The notes: generated from the letters alone by a model not told the origin. A stretch of DNA of 42,643 nucleotides from an uncultured Merdimonas sp. (GCA_944375885.1 CALWBB010000007.1:1-42643); one strand, 5' to 3'; counted from the stretch's first letter, positions 1-9,909 are shown. A program made the numbers and translations.

Positions 1-1193
1 AACGCTTCCTCCACATCCGGAATGGCTGTGACCTTTTTCGCTCCGAACTGCCGGAACAGCTCCTCGGGCACCTTCACATCTACGCTCCGGTAGCCCCCTA
101 CCTCTGTCACAATCACCCGCTCCAGCCGAAGCTTTTGGCAGATCGTCTCGATCATATGCCGGTAATCCTTATCGCCCACCGCCGCAAACAAAAGCGTCAC
201 CGGGTAATCGGCCTCCAGCCTTCTGGCCGTCTTCACGAATTCCTCCACGCCCGCCTCATTGTGGGCCCCGTCAATGATGACGCCCGGCAGCACGGTCTCC
301 ATCCGCCCCTGCCAGCGCATCTCTTCGACGCCCTTACGGATGACCTCATCGGTAAAGGCTCCCTCCCGGTCGATGACCCGGATGGCCGTCACCGCCTCGG
401 CGGCATTTTTTACCTGATATTCCGCCACGCTGGAAATGGACAGCCGGATATCATCATAATACCCAGAATCAATCGAAAAATCAATATGTTTCTTCGTGGT
501 TTTGGAAATTTTATACATTTTGGGAGTAATAGGGTAAGCTGGCGCGTGCAGCTCCTCCGCCCTCCTGCGAATGACCTCCGCGGATTCCGGGCAGGAGGCG
601 TCGTAGACCACCGGCACCCCTTCCTTGATGATGCCCGCCTTTTCTCCGGCGATGGCTGCCACCGTATCGCCCAGATATTCCGTGTGGTCGAGGCTGATGG
701 AGGTAATCACAGACACCAGCGGATGAGCCACGGAGTTCGTGGCGTCCAGCCGTCCGCCAAGCCCCGTCTCCAGCACCAGGTACTCCACGCCTGCCCTCTC
801 AAAAAGCTTCATGCCGATGAGGAAGAGCAGCTCGAAGTAGGTCGGATGGGGATAGCCCTCCTCCTTCATCTCTTCAACGCAGTCCATCACCGTATGGAAG
901 GCCTCCAGAAACTCTTCGTCGCTGACGTCCCGTTCATCCATCACAAAGCGCTCGTTGATCTTCACCAGGTGGGGCGAGGTAAAAAGTCCCGTCCGCTTCC
1001 CCCCCGCCTTCAGCATCGAAGCCAGGAAGGAGCAGACCGAGCCCTTTCCGTTCGTACCCGCCACATGGAGAATCTTCATCTTTTCCTGGGGATCGCCCAG
1101 TCTTTTCAGAAAAGCCCGGGTATGATCCAGAGTATTTTTTTTCGTAAATTTCGGCGTCTCGTCGATATAAGCCACCGCTTCCTGATATGTCAT
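1..1193 (-). CDS. folC: Folylpolyglutamate synthase / dihydrofolate synthase, C-terminus cut by window edge
   Basis: Cytosolic Mur-ligase-fold enzyme that adds glutamate to folates (and, in bifunctional members, to dihydropteroate) using ATP. About 397 residues are visible. The P-loop GTNGKGS lies at residues 46-52, and family motifs TSPHLV, ETGLGGRLDATN and DHTEYLGDT follow in the expected order, then the IIDGAHN motif of the C-terminal domain. The start is the ATG at 1193, whose ATGA overlaps the stop of the upstream LTA-synthase-like gene, so translation is probably coupled. The reading frame runs off the left edge; the family is usually about 430 residues, so little is missing. It is the last visible gene of a valS - LTA-like - folC run. 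Identification is firm; mono- versus bifunctional activity cannot be read from the sequence. Confidence 0.93.
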   Translation of the reverse strand, partial: MTYQEAVAYIDETPKFTKKNTLDHTRAFLKRLGDPQEKMKILHVAGTNGKGSVCSFLASMLKAGGKRTGLFTSPHLVKINERFVMDERDVSDEEFLEAFHTVMDCVEEMKEEGYPHPTYFELLFLIGMKLFERAGVEYLVLETGLGGRLDATNSVAHPLVSVITSISLDHTEYLGDTVAAIAGEKAGIIKEGVPVVYDASCPESAEVIRRRAEELHAPAYPITPKMYKISKTTKKHIDFSIDSGYYDDIRLSISSVAEYQVKNAAEAVTAIRVIDREGAFTDEVIRKGVEEMRWQGRMETVLPGVIIDGAHNEAGVEEFVKTARRLEADYPVTLLFAAVGDKDYRHMIETICQKLRLERVIVTEVGGYRSVDVKVPEELFRQFGAKKVTAIPDVEEA

Positions 1194-3346
1194 GCCGTCT
1201 CGCCTGTCCCTTCCTGTACATCCGTATTCTCGCCGTCTGTGTTCTGTCCGTCTGTATCCGGCTCCTCTGCGCCTCGCTCCTCGTAATGAAAGCTGTAGGT
1301 ACTGCCTTCGCTTAAGACGCGCCTCGCCTTGCCCGGCGCCAGCTGCTTCACCGCGATCAGCGCATCTTCTGTGAGTACCGTCTTCTTCAGCTGGAGCACA
1401 TGGTCGTTCATATATTTCGTGCTCTGGTACTCGCCGTCCACGTAGACCTTCGTGGCTGTGGTGAAATTCTGCCCGAACACATAGGTCATCTCCTCCAGAG
1501 CCACCACGTTGCGGATCTCCGGCTGGTGGATACCCATCTGCATATCCAGCGTCTCATAGGGCGTCTCTCCATCCATGTCATAGGCGTAGCGCTCCCCGTA
1601 AAGCAGATCGTACTGCAGAAGCTCCATGTCCGGCAGATACCATTTCGTCTTCCGGCGGGCCTGATGGTACTGCATCATGGTTCCTGTATGGATGTCCACC
1701 CGATCGAGAACCTCCGCCGCGATCTGGTAAGAGCAGAGCGTATCGTCCTCCTTTTCCAGACCGATGTTGTCCACGATCACATAGCTGGTGTCGAAGAGAT
1801 ACCGGTTGCTCACATCCTCCACGGTGAGCCCCAGGGTCGGAAGGTGGTCGCCGTACATCACCAGCACATAGTCCTCTCCGTAAGCGTCCAGGGCGTCGAT
1901 GAGATCGACGATGAACTGATCCATCTCGTGAAGCTGGTTCACATAGTATTCCCACTGGTAATTCTTTTCTTCCGTCTCCGCCCCCGTCACCTGGATGGCC
2001 GGATCCTCCAGCACCTGTTCCGTGGGGTATTCCCCGTGTCCCTGCACGGAAATCGTATAGATGAAATCCCGGCGGGCCGTGGATTCCAGGCAGTCCAGAA
2101 TATGCCCGATCAGCACCTCGTCCTTGAGCCAGCCGTTTTCCGTGGTATTCGACACATCCATGTATTCCTTGGAGGTATAGGTCTCAAAGCCCAGGTTCTT
2201 AAATACGTCGGCCCGGCTGTAGAAGGTGGCCTTGTTATTGTGGATGGCGTGGGTGGCATAGCCTGCCTCCCGGAGATCATAAGCCACGCTCTCACAGGTG
2301 GTCTCCTTGAGGATCGTCTTGTAGGGATACTCGCCCGGCCCGAAATAGCGCAGATTCATGCCCGTAATGCACTCAAACTCCGTGTTGGCCGTGCCGGCTC
2401 CCACGGACGGCACCTTGAAGGCGCCCGAGGAATACTCCTCCATCAGCCTGTGGAAATTCGGGATCGGGTCCTCCGAGAATTCCAGAAACTCCACCGTCGT
2501 GGGATCGAAAAAGGTCTCCAGCTGCAGCATGATGATATTCGGCTTCTCGGAATCGTCGTCCTCGTCCGCCAGCGCCTCCTCATCCCGCTGCACGATGGCC
2601 TCAATCGTCTCTTCCGAATAATTGTAAGGCTCATCCATCCCCGTAGCCAGAAGGCTGCAGAAAAAACAGTAAGGCAGGCCGTAATCCTCATAGGCAAAGG
2701 CAATGTTCCCAAAATAGGTGGAGAGCACCCTCTGCTCCAGGCAGAGCCTCGTCGCCCCGGCGAAAAGGCCGATCACAGCGGCCAGGGCCGCCAGGTTCAG
2801 AGGATAGCGGAGTTTTCCCTGATATTTCGGCGCGTATTTCCACAAAAGCACCAGAACCGCGATGCCAAGAACAATCCCCCCTGCCTTCAAAATCAGCTGC
2901 ACCGGGGACATATAGTTCCCTACGATATCCAGAGCGTCCGTGATCAGGTGCAGATCCTGTCCCGTAAAGGGCGTCACGCGGCTTGAAAGAATCGTCCCGT
3001 TGATAATGCCCAGCACCAGCCAGAAGAAGGCGATCAGAAGGCGCATGAAGATCCTGCGCCGGAACAGATACACCAGCATGAAGCTCATAAAGATCATAAA
3101 GCTGTTGTAGGCAAAGACCGCTGTGTTCTCTATCATGAATTCCCAGGCCGCAGGGATACTGTGGCGGGACACTGCCTCCATAATAAAATAAATGATCCAG
3201 GACGCCGCCGCGTGCAGCAGAAGCGAAAACCGGTTCGCGAAAGCGACCGGCTTTGCCAGCGGCCCGCTGTATTTCTCATGGATCCTGTCAAAAAAGGTTC
3301 TGCAGGCAGAACCAAATCTCCCCAGCCTGTTCTTAAACTTTTTCAT
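1190..3346 (-). CDS. LTA synthase-like membrane phosphotransferase (sulfatase/alkaline phosphatase fold)
   Basis: About 718 residues. An N-terminal block of roughly five membrane segments (about residues 45-235) is followed by an extracellular catalytic domain of the lipoteichoic acid synthase type. Numbered from the GTG at 3355, the metal-binding Glu is E280 in LQLETFFD, the nucleophile is T322 in GAGTANTEFE, and a HNNKATFYSR block, a VQGHGEYP block and the MYGDH metal site follow. LtaS-family enzymes move glycerol phosphate from phosphatidylglycerol to an acceptor outside the membrane. The last 100 residues after the enzyme domain look like a small beta-sandwich of IPT/TIG type (VFGQNFTTATKVYVDG) plus a hydrophilic acidic tail. 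A GTG at 3355 and an ATG at 3346 are both possible; the GTGAGG that makes up the first could be a weak ribosome binding site for the second. The acceptor polymer is not known. Confidence 0.85.
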   Translation of the reverse strand: MKKFKNRLGRFGSACRTFFDRIHEKYSGPLAKPVAFANRFSLLLHAAASWIIYFIMEAVSRHSIPAAWEFMIENTAVFAYNSFMIFMSFMLVYLFRRRIFMRLLIAFFWLVLGIINGTILSSRVTPFTGQDLHLITDALDIVGNYMSPVQLILKAGGIVLGIAVLVLLWKYAPKYQGKLRYPLNLAALAAVIGLFAGATRLCLEQRVLSTYFGNIAFAYEDYGLPYCFFCSLLATGMDEPYNYSEETIEAIVQRDEEALADEDDDSEKPNIIMLQLETFFDPTTVEFLEFSEDPIPNFHRLMEEYSSGAFKVPSVGAGTANTEFECITGMNLRYFGPGEYPYKTILKETTCESVAYDLREAGYATHAIHNNKATFYSRADVFKNLGFETYTSKEYMDVSNTTENGWLKDEVLIGHILDCLESTARRDFIYTISVQGHGEYPTEQVLEDPAIQVTGAETEEKNYQWEYYVNQLHEMDQFIVDLIDALDAYGEDYVLVMYGDHLPTLGLTVEDVSNRYLFDTSYVIVDNIGLEKEDDTLCSYQIAAEVLDRVDIHTGTMMQYHQARRKTKWYLPDMELLQYDLLYGERYAYDMDGETPYETLDMQMGIHQPEIRNVVALEEMTYVFGQNFTTATKVYVDGEYQSTKYMNDHVLQLKKTVLTEDALIAVKQLAPGKARRVLSEGSTYSFHYEERGAEEPDTDGQNTDGENTDVQEGTGETA

Positions 3347-3370
3347 AATCCTCACTTTTCATATGTGGAG

Positions 3371-3398
3371 TTCCGGGAGGGCGCGGGCCCTCCCGGAA
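3371..3398 (-). other. GC-rich hairpin between valS and the LTA-synthase-like gene
   Basis: A perfect 12-bp stem (ttccgggagggc against its complement, 4-base loop) lies in the 79-bp gap. On the minus strand it is not followed by a U run, so it is more likely an RNA-processing or stability element, or a weak attenuator, than an intrinsic terminator. It implies that valS and the downstream genes can be on one transcript at different levels. Confidence 0.6.
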
Positions 3399-3425
3399 GA
3401 CCGTATACCGTATGCTTGATATGCT

Positions 3426-6065
3426 TTACTTCGCAAGGGCTGCCAGATGCTCCTTCACCTGGGCCATCATCTGCGTGTACTTCGCAAGCTTTTCCTTTTC
3501 CTCGTCAATCTTGCTCTGGGGCGCCTTGCTCATGAATTTCTCATTGTTCAGCATGCCGTTCACGCGGGCCAGCTCCTTTGTCAGCCGCTCCTCTTCCTTC
3601 TTCAGGCGCTCCAGCTCCTTCTCAAGGTCCACCAGCTCCGCAAAGGGCATATAGACTGCCGCCTGCGGAATCAGGGCCGATACGGCGTCCTCGCCGATGC
3701 CTGCCTTATCCGTCTGCACGCAGACCTCGCTTGCATAGGCCAGCGCCGCGAAGAAGCTGCGGCTTCCCTCAAAGACCGCGCGCACCTGCTCGCTTTCAGA
3801 AACCACGTACACCTTCGCCTTTTTGCTGGGCGGCACGTTCATGGAAGAACGGGTATTCCGGATGGCGCGCACAGCCTCCTTGATGAGTTCCACGCTGCCC
3901 TCTTCCTCCGCGAAGCTCCACGCTTCCTTATATTCCGGCCAGGCGGAAATCATGATGGATTCCTCTCCGGTCAGGTTGCGGAAGATTTCCTCTGTGATAA
4001 ACGGCATATAGGGATGCAGAAGCTTCAGGGCGTTCACCAGCACCGTCTTTAAGGTCCACAGGGCCGCCGCCTTGGTCTTATCCTCCTCGCTGTAGAGGCG
4101 GGGCTTCACCATCTCGATGTACCAGTCGCAGAACTCCTCCCAGATGAAGTCGTAGAGCTTCTGCACAGCGATTCCCAGCTCGAACTTATCCATGTTCACC
4201 GTGACGTCCTGCGCCAGGGTATTCACCTTGGAGAGAATCCACTTATCCGCCGCCGTGAGCTCCTCCGGCTTCATGTCCGCCGGAACCTCCGCCTTCTCGA
4301 TATTCATCATAATGAAACGAGAGGCGTTCCAGATCTTGTTGGCGAAGTTGCGGCTGGCCTCCACACGCTCCATATAGAAACGCATGTCGTTGCCGGGGGC
4401 GTTGCCCGTCACCAGGGTGAAACGCAGGGCGTCCGCGCCGTACTGATCGATGATCTCCAGCGGATCGATGCCGTTGCCCAGGGACTTGCTCATCTTCCGC
4501 CCCAGGGAATCCCGCACCAGGCCGTGAATCAGCACATGGTGGAAGGGGCATTTTCCAGTCTGCTCATAACCGGAGAATACCATACGGATGACCCAGAAGA
4601 AAATGATGTCGTAGCCCGTCACCAGCACGTCCGTCGGATAGAAGTAGTCCAGATCCTCCGTCTTCTCCGGCCAGCCCAGGGTCGAGAAAGGCCACAGCGC
4701 CGAGGAGAACCAGGTGTCCAGGGTGTCCGGATCCTGGGTGAAATGGGTGCCGCCGCACTTGGGGCAGACCTTCGGCATCTCGCTGTCCACCACGATCTCA
4801 CCGCAGTCGTCACAGTAGTAGGCCGGGATCCGGTGTCCCCACCAGAGCTGTCTGGAAATGCACCAGTCGCGGATATTCTCCAGCCAGTGGAGGTAGATCT
4901 TGTCAAAGCGCTCCGGCACGAAGGTCAGATCGCCGTTCTTCACCGCCTCAATGGCCGGCTTCGCCATCTCCTCCATCTTCACGAACCACTGCTGCTTGAT
5001 CATAGGCTCCACGGTGGTGCCGCAGCGGTCGTGGGTTCCCACGTTGTGCACATGGTCCTCCACCTTTACCAGAAGCCCCTGCTCCTCCAGCTCCTTCACG
5101 ATGGCCTTTCTCGCCTCGTAGCGGTCCATGCCGGCGTACTTGCCGCCGTTCTCATTGATGGTGGCGTCGTCGTTTAAGATATTGATCTCCGGCAGGTTGT
5201 GGCGCTTGCCCACCTCGAAGTCGTTGGGGTCGTGGGCCGGGGTAATCTTCACCACGCCCGTTCCAAATTCCTTGTCCACGTAAGCGTCGGCGATGACCGG
5301 AATCTCGCGGCCCACCAGAGGCAGGATCACCGTCTTTCCGATGATATCCTGGTAACGCTCGTCGTCCGGATTGACCGCCAGGGCCGTGTCGCCCAGCATG
5401 GTCTCCGGCCTCGTGGTAGCGATCTCTACAAACTTGTCGCTGCCCTTGATCGGATAGTTGATGTGCCAGAAATGGCCCGCCTGCTCCTCATGCTCCACCT
5501 CCGCGTCGGAGATGGAGGTCTTGCAGACCGGGCACCAGTTGATGATCCGGGAGCCCTTGTAAATATAGCCCTTCTTATAGAGCTTCAGGAATACCTCCTG
5601 TACCGCCTTCGAGCAGCCCTCGTCCATGGTGAAACGCTCCCGGTCCCAGTCGCAGGAGGATCCGATCTTCTTCAACTGCTCCACGATGGTGTGGCCGTAC
5701 TCCTCGCGCCACTGCCAGGTCCTCTTTAAGAAGCCCTCGCGGCCCAGCTCGTTCTTGTCGATGCCCTCTTCCTTCAGCTGGTTAATGACCTTGACCTCGG
5801 TGGAAATGGACGCGTGATCCGTACCCGGCACCCAGAGGGCGTTGTAGCCCTGCATCCTCTTATAGCGGATCAGGATATCCTGCAGGGTGTTGTCCAGGGC
5901 GTGGCCCATGTGAAGCTTGCCCGTGATATTGGGGGGCGGCATCACGATCGTAAACGGTTTCCTGCTTCTGTCCACCTCGGCGTGGAAATACTTCTTTTCC
6001 ATCCAGTCTGCGTAAATCCGATCCTCCATTCCCTTCGGATCGTAGGTCTTTGCCAGTTCTTTCAT
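3426..6065 (-). CDS. valS: Valine--tRNA ligase
   Basis: Class I aminoacyl-tRNA synthetase charging tRNA-Val in the cytosol; 879 residues, normal for the family. The HIGH signature appears as HMGH at residues 52-55 ([13 protein letters not shown]) and KMSKS at 524-528. An editing domain lies between them, with [12 protein letters not shown] and [16 protein letters not shown], and the C-terminal 70 residues form the ValS coiled coil that grips tRNA. The start chosen is the ATG at 6065 because AGGAGG sits nine bases upstream; a longer frame from a TTG at 6089 would place that ribosome binding site inside the gene. It is preceded by a T-box leader, so expression should respond to uncharged tRNA-Val. 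Confidence 0.97.
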   Translation of the reverse strand: MKELAKTYDPKGMEDRIYADWMEKKYFHAEVDRSRKPFTIVMPPPNITGKLHMGHALDNTLQDILIRYKRMQGYNALWVPGTDHASISTEVKVINQLKEEGIDKNELGREGFLKRTWQWREEYGHTIVEQLKKIGSSCDWDRERFTMDEGCSKAVQEVFLKLYKKGYIYKGSRIINWCPVCKTSISDAEVEHEEQAGHFWHINYPIKGSDKFVEIATTRPETMLGDTALAVNPDDERYQDIIGKTVILPLVGREIPVIADAYVDKEFGTGVVKITPAHDPNDFEVGKRHNLPEINILNDDATINENGGKYAGMDRYEARKAIVKELEEQGLLVKVEDHVHNVGTHDRCGTTVEPMIKQQWFVKMEEMAKPAIEAVKNGDLTFVPERFDKIYLHWLENIRDWCISRQLWWGHRIPAYYCDDCGEIVVDSEMPKVCPKCGGTHFTQDPDTLDTWFSSALWPFSTLGWPEKTEDLDYFYPTDVLVTGYDIIFFWVIRMVFSGYEQTGKCPFHHVLIHGLVRDSLGRKMSKSLGNGIDPLEIIDQYGADALRFTLVTGNAPGNDMRFYMERVEASRNFANKIWNASRFIMMNIEKAEVPADMKPEELTAADKWILSKVNTLAQDVTVNMDKFELGIAVQKLYDFIWEEFCDWYIEMVKPRLYSEEDKTKAAALWTLKTVLVNALKLLHPYMPFITEEIFRNLTGEESIMISAWPEYKEAWSFAEEEGSVELIKEAVRAIRNTRSSMNVPPSKKAKVYVVSESEQVRAVFEGSRSFFAALAYASEVCVQTDKAGIGEDAVSALIPQAAVYMPFAELVDLEKELERLKKEEERLTKELARVNGMLNNEKFMSKAPQSKIDEEKEKLAKYTQMMAQVKEHLAALAK

Positions 6066-6107
6066 CCTCTTGGTCCTCCTGTTTTTCAAATGTCAGGCGC
6101 GCTGCGT

Positions 6108-6404
6108 AAAAGAAAAACGCCCTTTCTCTTACGAAAGGGCGTCATTTTGTCCTGCAAAACGCGCGGTACCACCTTGCTTCGTACACGGTCTTTTATCCCG
6201 CGCACCTCATTACCCGATAACGCTGGCCAGGCGTGGACAGCTACTCTTATTTTCACCATCCAGGCTCCAAAGCTACCTTCCGCAAAGCGCTCTTCCCCGG
6301 CGGCCTTCCAGCCATGAACCGCCCTCTCTGTCTGACGCCTCTTTTGCGTACTCCTCTTTTTCACTGCCTTTTTTTGATTATTTCATATTTTTATGCTTAC
6401 AGCT
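6108..6404 (-). promoter_or_regulatory. T-box riboswitch leader of valS
   Basis: The T-box consensus AGGTGGTACCGCGC is read on the minus strand at 6174-6161, preceded by the usual stem I elements (AGTA loop-E sequence and AGAGAGGGCGG apical region). It is followed by an intrinsic terminator: a 10-bp stem 6133-6142/6117-6126 running into a U tract near 6113. Uncharged tRNA binding would favour the antiterminator built on the T-box sequence. From the fold, the specifier loop should follow a GAAG near 6278; the GTA read at 6277-6275 is a possible Val codon, but this assignment is tentative. Gene context (valS) and the T-box sequence make the class certain. Confidence 0.95.
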
Positions 6405-6410
6405 GAGGGT

Positions 6411-6439
6411 AATATAGCAGGCTTTTTGCCGCTTGTCAA
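6411..6439 (-). promoter_or_regulatory. Promoter for the T-box/valS transcript
   Basis: On the minus strand a consensus -35 TTGACA (6439-6434) and a -10 TATATT (6416-6411) are separated by exactly 17 bases, predicting a start near 6404. The -35 box overlaps the stop codon of the upstream phosphoesterase gene, so the promoter is embedded in that gene's 3' end. Confidence 0.85.
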
Positions 6440-8007
6440 GTCTTCTGAATCGTATATTCGTCGTAGACTGTCCAGGAATCTATCAGGTAAGCCGTCAGGT
6501 GAAGCTCTGTATCTGTCACGTCGAAGCGCAGGGCCACAGGCGCGTAGGGCTGGCCCTGGAACACCAGCTTCTCATTGGGGGACGCGTCCCGGTAGATGCT
6601 TCCACTGGCCGTACTGCAGGTCACATGCATCGTGCCCTCCGGATTGACCGCCACAGCGCCGCTGGAATAGTCATATCCTTCGTATACCTGGCACTTCCGA
6701 TCCGTGAAGGCTGAACGGGAATAAGCTGCGTCATGGCCTGAAATCACCAAATCAATGTCATTATCCGCGCAGATATAAGCCAATGAACTGGCAATCCAGG
6801 GATCCAACGACTCCTGGTATTTCTGCACGCCGCTGTAGGGCGGGTAATGCTGGATGATAATCCGCCATTTTGTATCGGGATGCTGCGCTATCACCTGCGG
6901 CACATACTCCTCATGGATATCCGTCTGCTGATCCGTGCAGCTGTTCAGCACGATAAACAGCGCGTCTCCCCGGATAAAATAATAATCCCCCGTCTGGTCG
7001 CCGCCGTTGATCCCGTAGGCATCCGAACGGTTCGGCACATTAAAATGCTCAGAGAAGTATGGCCCGGCCGGGTATCCCAGCTTCTCCACCATATCTTCAT
7101 TGGCCACATCGTGGTTTCCCACCACAGGGACAAGGGGAATCTTATAAAGGGCCAGATGATCGAGAAAGCCCGCGTACTGCTCCTCGCTCCCGAATTCGCT
7201 GACCTGATCCCCGGCATGTACCAGGAACTGCGCCTCCGGCACATAATTCGTAAGCCGGGTCACAGCCTTATCCCAGTCCTCCACCGTCACCTGCATCTCC
7301 TGCTCATGATCCTGCCCAATCTCCACGTCGGAAGTCACAAGGAAGGTAAAGCCTTCGTCTGTATTCACATCCGGGACTGCATACTTGTATTCCGGAGACC
7401 AACCGCCCGTATCATTTCCCACCTTGTAGGCATAGGTCCTTCCGGGCTCAATCCCCGTGACCACTGCCTTATTCACATAATAGCCCGGCACTGTAGCTGA
7501 CGCTGTGCACTCGGCATCTACCATCTGGAAATCTCCGTTCTGGATCGTATACCAGCTTACTTTCCCCGGATTCCCGTCTGGAGACATCCAGCTCAGCCGC
7601 ACTTCATCCTCCGCAGCGCCGATATTCAGCGACAGATCCCGAATCGGCGTCGTACTGAGAAGCGGTGCACTGTCGTAATCTGACAGATATGACGCCTTCG
7701 CCTGCTCCGCGTCCGCTGCCTGCTGCTCCTGGGCCGCCTGGGCCGCTTCCTCTGCCGCAGCTTCCGCCGCCTCCTGCTCTGCCTGGGCCTGGGCTTCCTG
7801 CTCCGCCTGGGCCGCCTCTTCCTGCGCCTGAGCCACCGCTTCTGCCTCTGCCTGGGCCGCCTCTTCCTGCGCCTGGGCCAGCGCTTCTGCCGCTGCCTGA
7901 GCGCGTACTTCGCTCCGTACCTTCAGCATCCAGGCGGCTGCGATCACCAGCACCAAAAGTACTGCTGATGTGAGAAGTGTACGGACCCCCTTATTTTTCT
8001 TTTTCAT
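6436..8007 (-). CDS. Secreted/membrane-anchored purple acid phosphatase-like metallophosphoesterase
   Basis: 523 residues. One N-terminal hydrophobic segment (about 10-27) acts as signal or anchor. Residues 35-105 are an extremely Ala/Glu/Gln-rich stretch, probably a long surface coiled-coil stalk. A fibronectin-type PAP N-terminal domain follows (about 120-215), then a calcineurin-like phosphoesterase domain with TSDVEIGQ, HAGDQV, VVGNHD, QHYPPY and SGHDAAYSRS. The last corresponds to the GHxHxYER-type motif of purple acid phosphatases, with Asp where the second His is usual. It should hydrolyse phosphate esters outside the cell; the substrate is unknown. ATG at 8007 with AGGAGAGG just upstream. 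The gene ends inside the valS promoter. Confidence 0.85.
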   Translation of the reverse strand: MKKKNKGVRTLLTSAVLLVLVIAAAWMLKVRSEVRAQAAAEALAQAQEEAAQAEAEAVAQAQEEAAQAEQEAQAQAEQEAAEAAAEEAAQAAQEQQAADAEQAKASYLSDYDSAPLLSTTPIRDLSLNIGAAEDEVRLSWMSPDGNPGKVSWYTIQNGDFQMVDAECTASATVPGYYVNKAVVTGIEPGRTYAYKVGNDTGGWSPEYKYAVPDVNTDEGFTFLVTSDVEIGQDHEQEMQVTVEDWDKAVTRLTNYVPEAQFLVHAGDQVSEFGSEEQYAGFLDHLALYKIPLVPVVGNHDVANEDMVEKLGYPAGPYFSEHFNVPNRSDAYGINGGDQTGDYYFIRGDALFIVLNSCTDQQTDIHEEYVPQVIAQHPDTKWRIIIQHYPPYSGVQKYQESLDPWIASSLAYICADNDIDLVISGHDAAYSRSAFTDRKCQVYEGYDYSSGAVAVNPEGTMHVTCSTASGSIYRDASPNEKLVFQGQPYAPVALRFDVTDTELHLTAYLIDSWTVYDEYTIQKT

Positions 8008-8085
8008 AATCCTCTCCTCTTTTGACCGGTATCCGCTTTTGCGGAACCAGGGTTTGTCCCGGTTTCAGGGTATACTTACTCTACC

Positions 8086-8091
8086 ATTATA
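8086..8091 (-). promoter_or_regulatory. Possible -10 box for the phosphoesterase gene
   Basis: A perfect TATAAT is read on the minus strand about 80 bases before the start codon, in the only AT-rich part of the gap. No convincing -35 is found at 16-18 bases, so this is a candidate only. Confidence 0.4.
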
Positions 8092-8164
8092 TTCCGTCAA
8101 AAGCAAGGCAATGCAGAATTATTAAGAAAAATACAAGAATCCTCCGAGAATCTTAAGAAATGCC

Positions 8165-8194
8165 GAGGGGCTGCCTGTCTCCAGGCAGCCCCTC
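8165..8194 (-). terminator. Hairpin terminator after the metK-distal gene
   Basis: A perfect 13-bp GC-rich stem (8165-8177 with 8182-8194, loop of four) starts four bases after the stop codon of the small upstream gene. On the minus strand it is followed by GGCATTTCTT, a poor U tract, so termination may be incomplete, but its position is right for the end of the metK transcript. Confidence 0.7.
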
Positions 8195-8197
8195 TCA

Positions 8198-8596
8198 CTA
8201 AACGTGGAAATAAGGAACGCTTTTCGTATCGCAGAAATAATACCAGTCTTTCCCACGAATCTCCTGGGGATGATCCTGGTCGTCCTCCGGAATAAAAATC
8301 TCCTGATCACAGAAGTCCTTTTTCTCCAGGAACAGCACATGATGCTCCGGCTTATCGAACTGAAAGAACCATTCTTCCCAGGCATACCCCTTCTTCAGCT
8401 GCTCCTCAGACGGAACCGCGTGAACCACATAGGCATTGCGGATCCCCTCTACTGAGCAGGGTACCTTTCTCCAGGAGTAAGAAGCGTAGAGTTCCTCCGC
8501 CTCCTGGGAAAGGCCTCCAAAAATTTCTACACAATTGTAACCAATGGCTTCCAGGGCTTCCGTGATTCCCTGGCTTTTCAGTTTTTCCAGCAGCAT
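8198..8596 (-). CDS. Small conserved-looking hypothetical protein
   Basis: 132 residues, no signal peptide or membrane segment, rich in aromatic and acidic residues, with two Cys in mid-protein. I do not recognise a family. The start at 8596 has GGGAGAGGG in ribosome-binding position. It follows metK after 35 bases and is closed by a strong hairpin, so it is probably the last gene of the metK transcript and would share SAM-I control. No function is proposed. Confidence 0.7.
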   Translation of the reverse strand: MLLEKLKSQGITEALEAIGYNCVEIFGGLSQEAEELYASYSWRKVPCSVEGIRNAYVVHAVPSEEQLKKGYAWEEWFFQFDKPEHHVLFLEKKDFCDQEIFIPEDDQDHPQEIRGKDWYYFCDTKSVPYFHV

Positions 8597-8631
8597 CTTT
8601 GCATCCCTCTCCCTTCCGATATAAATTCTTC

Positions 8632-9819
8632 TTATAAATATTTCTTCAGCAGTTCTGCCTTGTCCGTCTTCTCCCAGGACAGGTCAAGATCTGTGCGTCC
8701 GAAATGTCCGTAAGCAGCCGTCTGCTTGTAGATGGGCCTTCTCAAATCCAGCATGCGGATGATTCCTGCCGGGCGCAGATCGAAGTTCTCCCGGATAATC
8801 TCCACCAGACGGCTGTCCGAAAGCTTCCCTGTGCCAAATGTGTCCACATTGATCGATGTCGGCCGCGCCACGCCGATGGCGTAGGAGAGCTGAATCTCAC
8901 ACTTATCCGCCAGTCCAGCCGCCACGATGTTCTTCGCCACATAGCGGGCCGCGTAGGCCGCGGAGCGGTCCACCTTCGTGCAGTCCTTCCCGGAGAAGGC
9001 GCCGCCGCCATGGCGGGCCATACCGCCGTAAGTATCCACGATAATCTTGCGCCCTGTCAGGCCGCTGTCCCCATGCGGCCCGCCGATCACGAAGCGGCCT
9101 GTGGGGTTGATATAGAACTTTGTGTTCTCATCTGTCATATCTGCCGGGATCACCGCGTCAAACACATATTTCCGGATATCCTCATGAATCTGCTCCTGGG
9201 ACACGTCCTCGCTGTGCTGGGTGGAAAGCACTACCGCGTCCAGCCTGCAGGGCCTGCCGTTCTCATCATATTCCACCGTCACCTGGGACTTTCCGTCCGG
9301 GCGCAGATAAGGCAGCGTACCGTCTTTGCGCACCTTTGTGAGCTGGCGTACCAGTTTGTGGGCCAGCGCGATAGGATAAGGCATCAGCTCCGGCGTCTCA
9401 TTTGTGGCATAGCCAAACATCATACCCTGGTCTCCCGCGCCGATGGCTTCAATCTCATCCTCAGACATCTGATGCTCCTTCGCCTCCAGCGCCCTGTCCA
9501 CGCCCATGGCGATATCCGCCGACTGCTCATCAATAGCCGTAATCACCGCGCAGTTATCCGCGTCAAAGCCGTACTTTCCGCGATCGTAGCCAATCTCCCG
9601 AACCGTATCGCGGACAATCTTCTGGATGTCCACGTAGCCCTTTGTCGTAATCTCTCCCATCACCAGCACCATGCCTGTGGTGGTAGCCGTCTCGCAGGCC
9701 ACCCTGCTCATGGGATCCTGCTCAATCAGAGCGTCCAGAATCGCGTCTGAAATCTGATCGCAGATCTTGTCCGGATGCCCTTCCGTTACTGATTCAGAGG
9801 TAAATAAAAGTCTTTCCAT
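8632..9819 (-). CDS. metK: S-adenosylmethionine synthase
   Basis: Makes S-adenosylmethionine from methionine and ATP in the cytosol; 395 residues, the normal length. Signatures are [13 protein letters not shown] near residue 14, [12 protein letters not shown], and the P-loop-like [16 protein letters not shown]. The start is the ATG at 9819 with AAAGGAAG upstream; a 24-residue N-terminal extension of the open frame has no family counterpart and no better ribosome binding site. Preceded by a SAM-I riboswitch, which fits feedback control by the product. Confidence 0.97.
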   Translation of the reverse strand: MERLLFTSESVTEGHPDKICDQISDAILDALIEQDPMSRVACETATTTGMVLVMGEITTKGYVDIQKIVRDTVREIGYDRGKYGFDADNCAVITAIDEQSADIAMGVDRALEAKEHQMSEDEIEAIGAGDQGMMFGYATNETPELMPYPIALAHKLVRQLTKVRKDGTLPYLRPDGKSQVTVEYDENGRPCRLDAVVLSTQHSEDVSQEQIHEDIRKYVFDAVIPADMTDENTKFYINPTGRFVIGGPHGDSGLTGRKIIVDTYGGMARHGGGAFSGKDCTKVDRSAAYAARYVAKNIVAAGLADKCEIQLSYAIGVARPTSINVDTFGTGKLSDSRLVEIIRENFDLRPAGIIRMLDLRRPIYKQTAAYGHFGRTDLDLSWEKTDKAELLKKYL

Positions 9820-9889
9820 GTTCTCTTCCTTTCTTCTGAGCAGGGCGCTGGATTCCGCACTGCTCATTGCTTTCGTGAACCTTTTAATC

Positions 9890-9909
9890 AAAGCAGGCTC
9901 GCCTGCTTT
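9890..9909 (-). other. Short hairpin in the metK leader
   Basis: A 9-bp perfect stem (aaagcaggc / gcctgcttt, 2-base loop) lies about 70 bases before the metK start, after the riboswitch terminator. It has no U tract. Its role is unknown; it may be an RNA stability or processing element. Confidence 0.45.

Noticed and set aside
135..1286. A 383-codon open frame on the plus strand
   Set aside because: It is the antisense shadow of folC, whose minus-strand translation carries all family motifs.
7680..7910. A DNA-level tandem repeat
   Set aside because: The repetition is at the level of Ala/Glu/Gln codons and is imperfect; no fixed repeat unit is maintained in the DNA.
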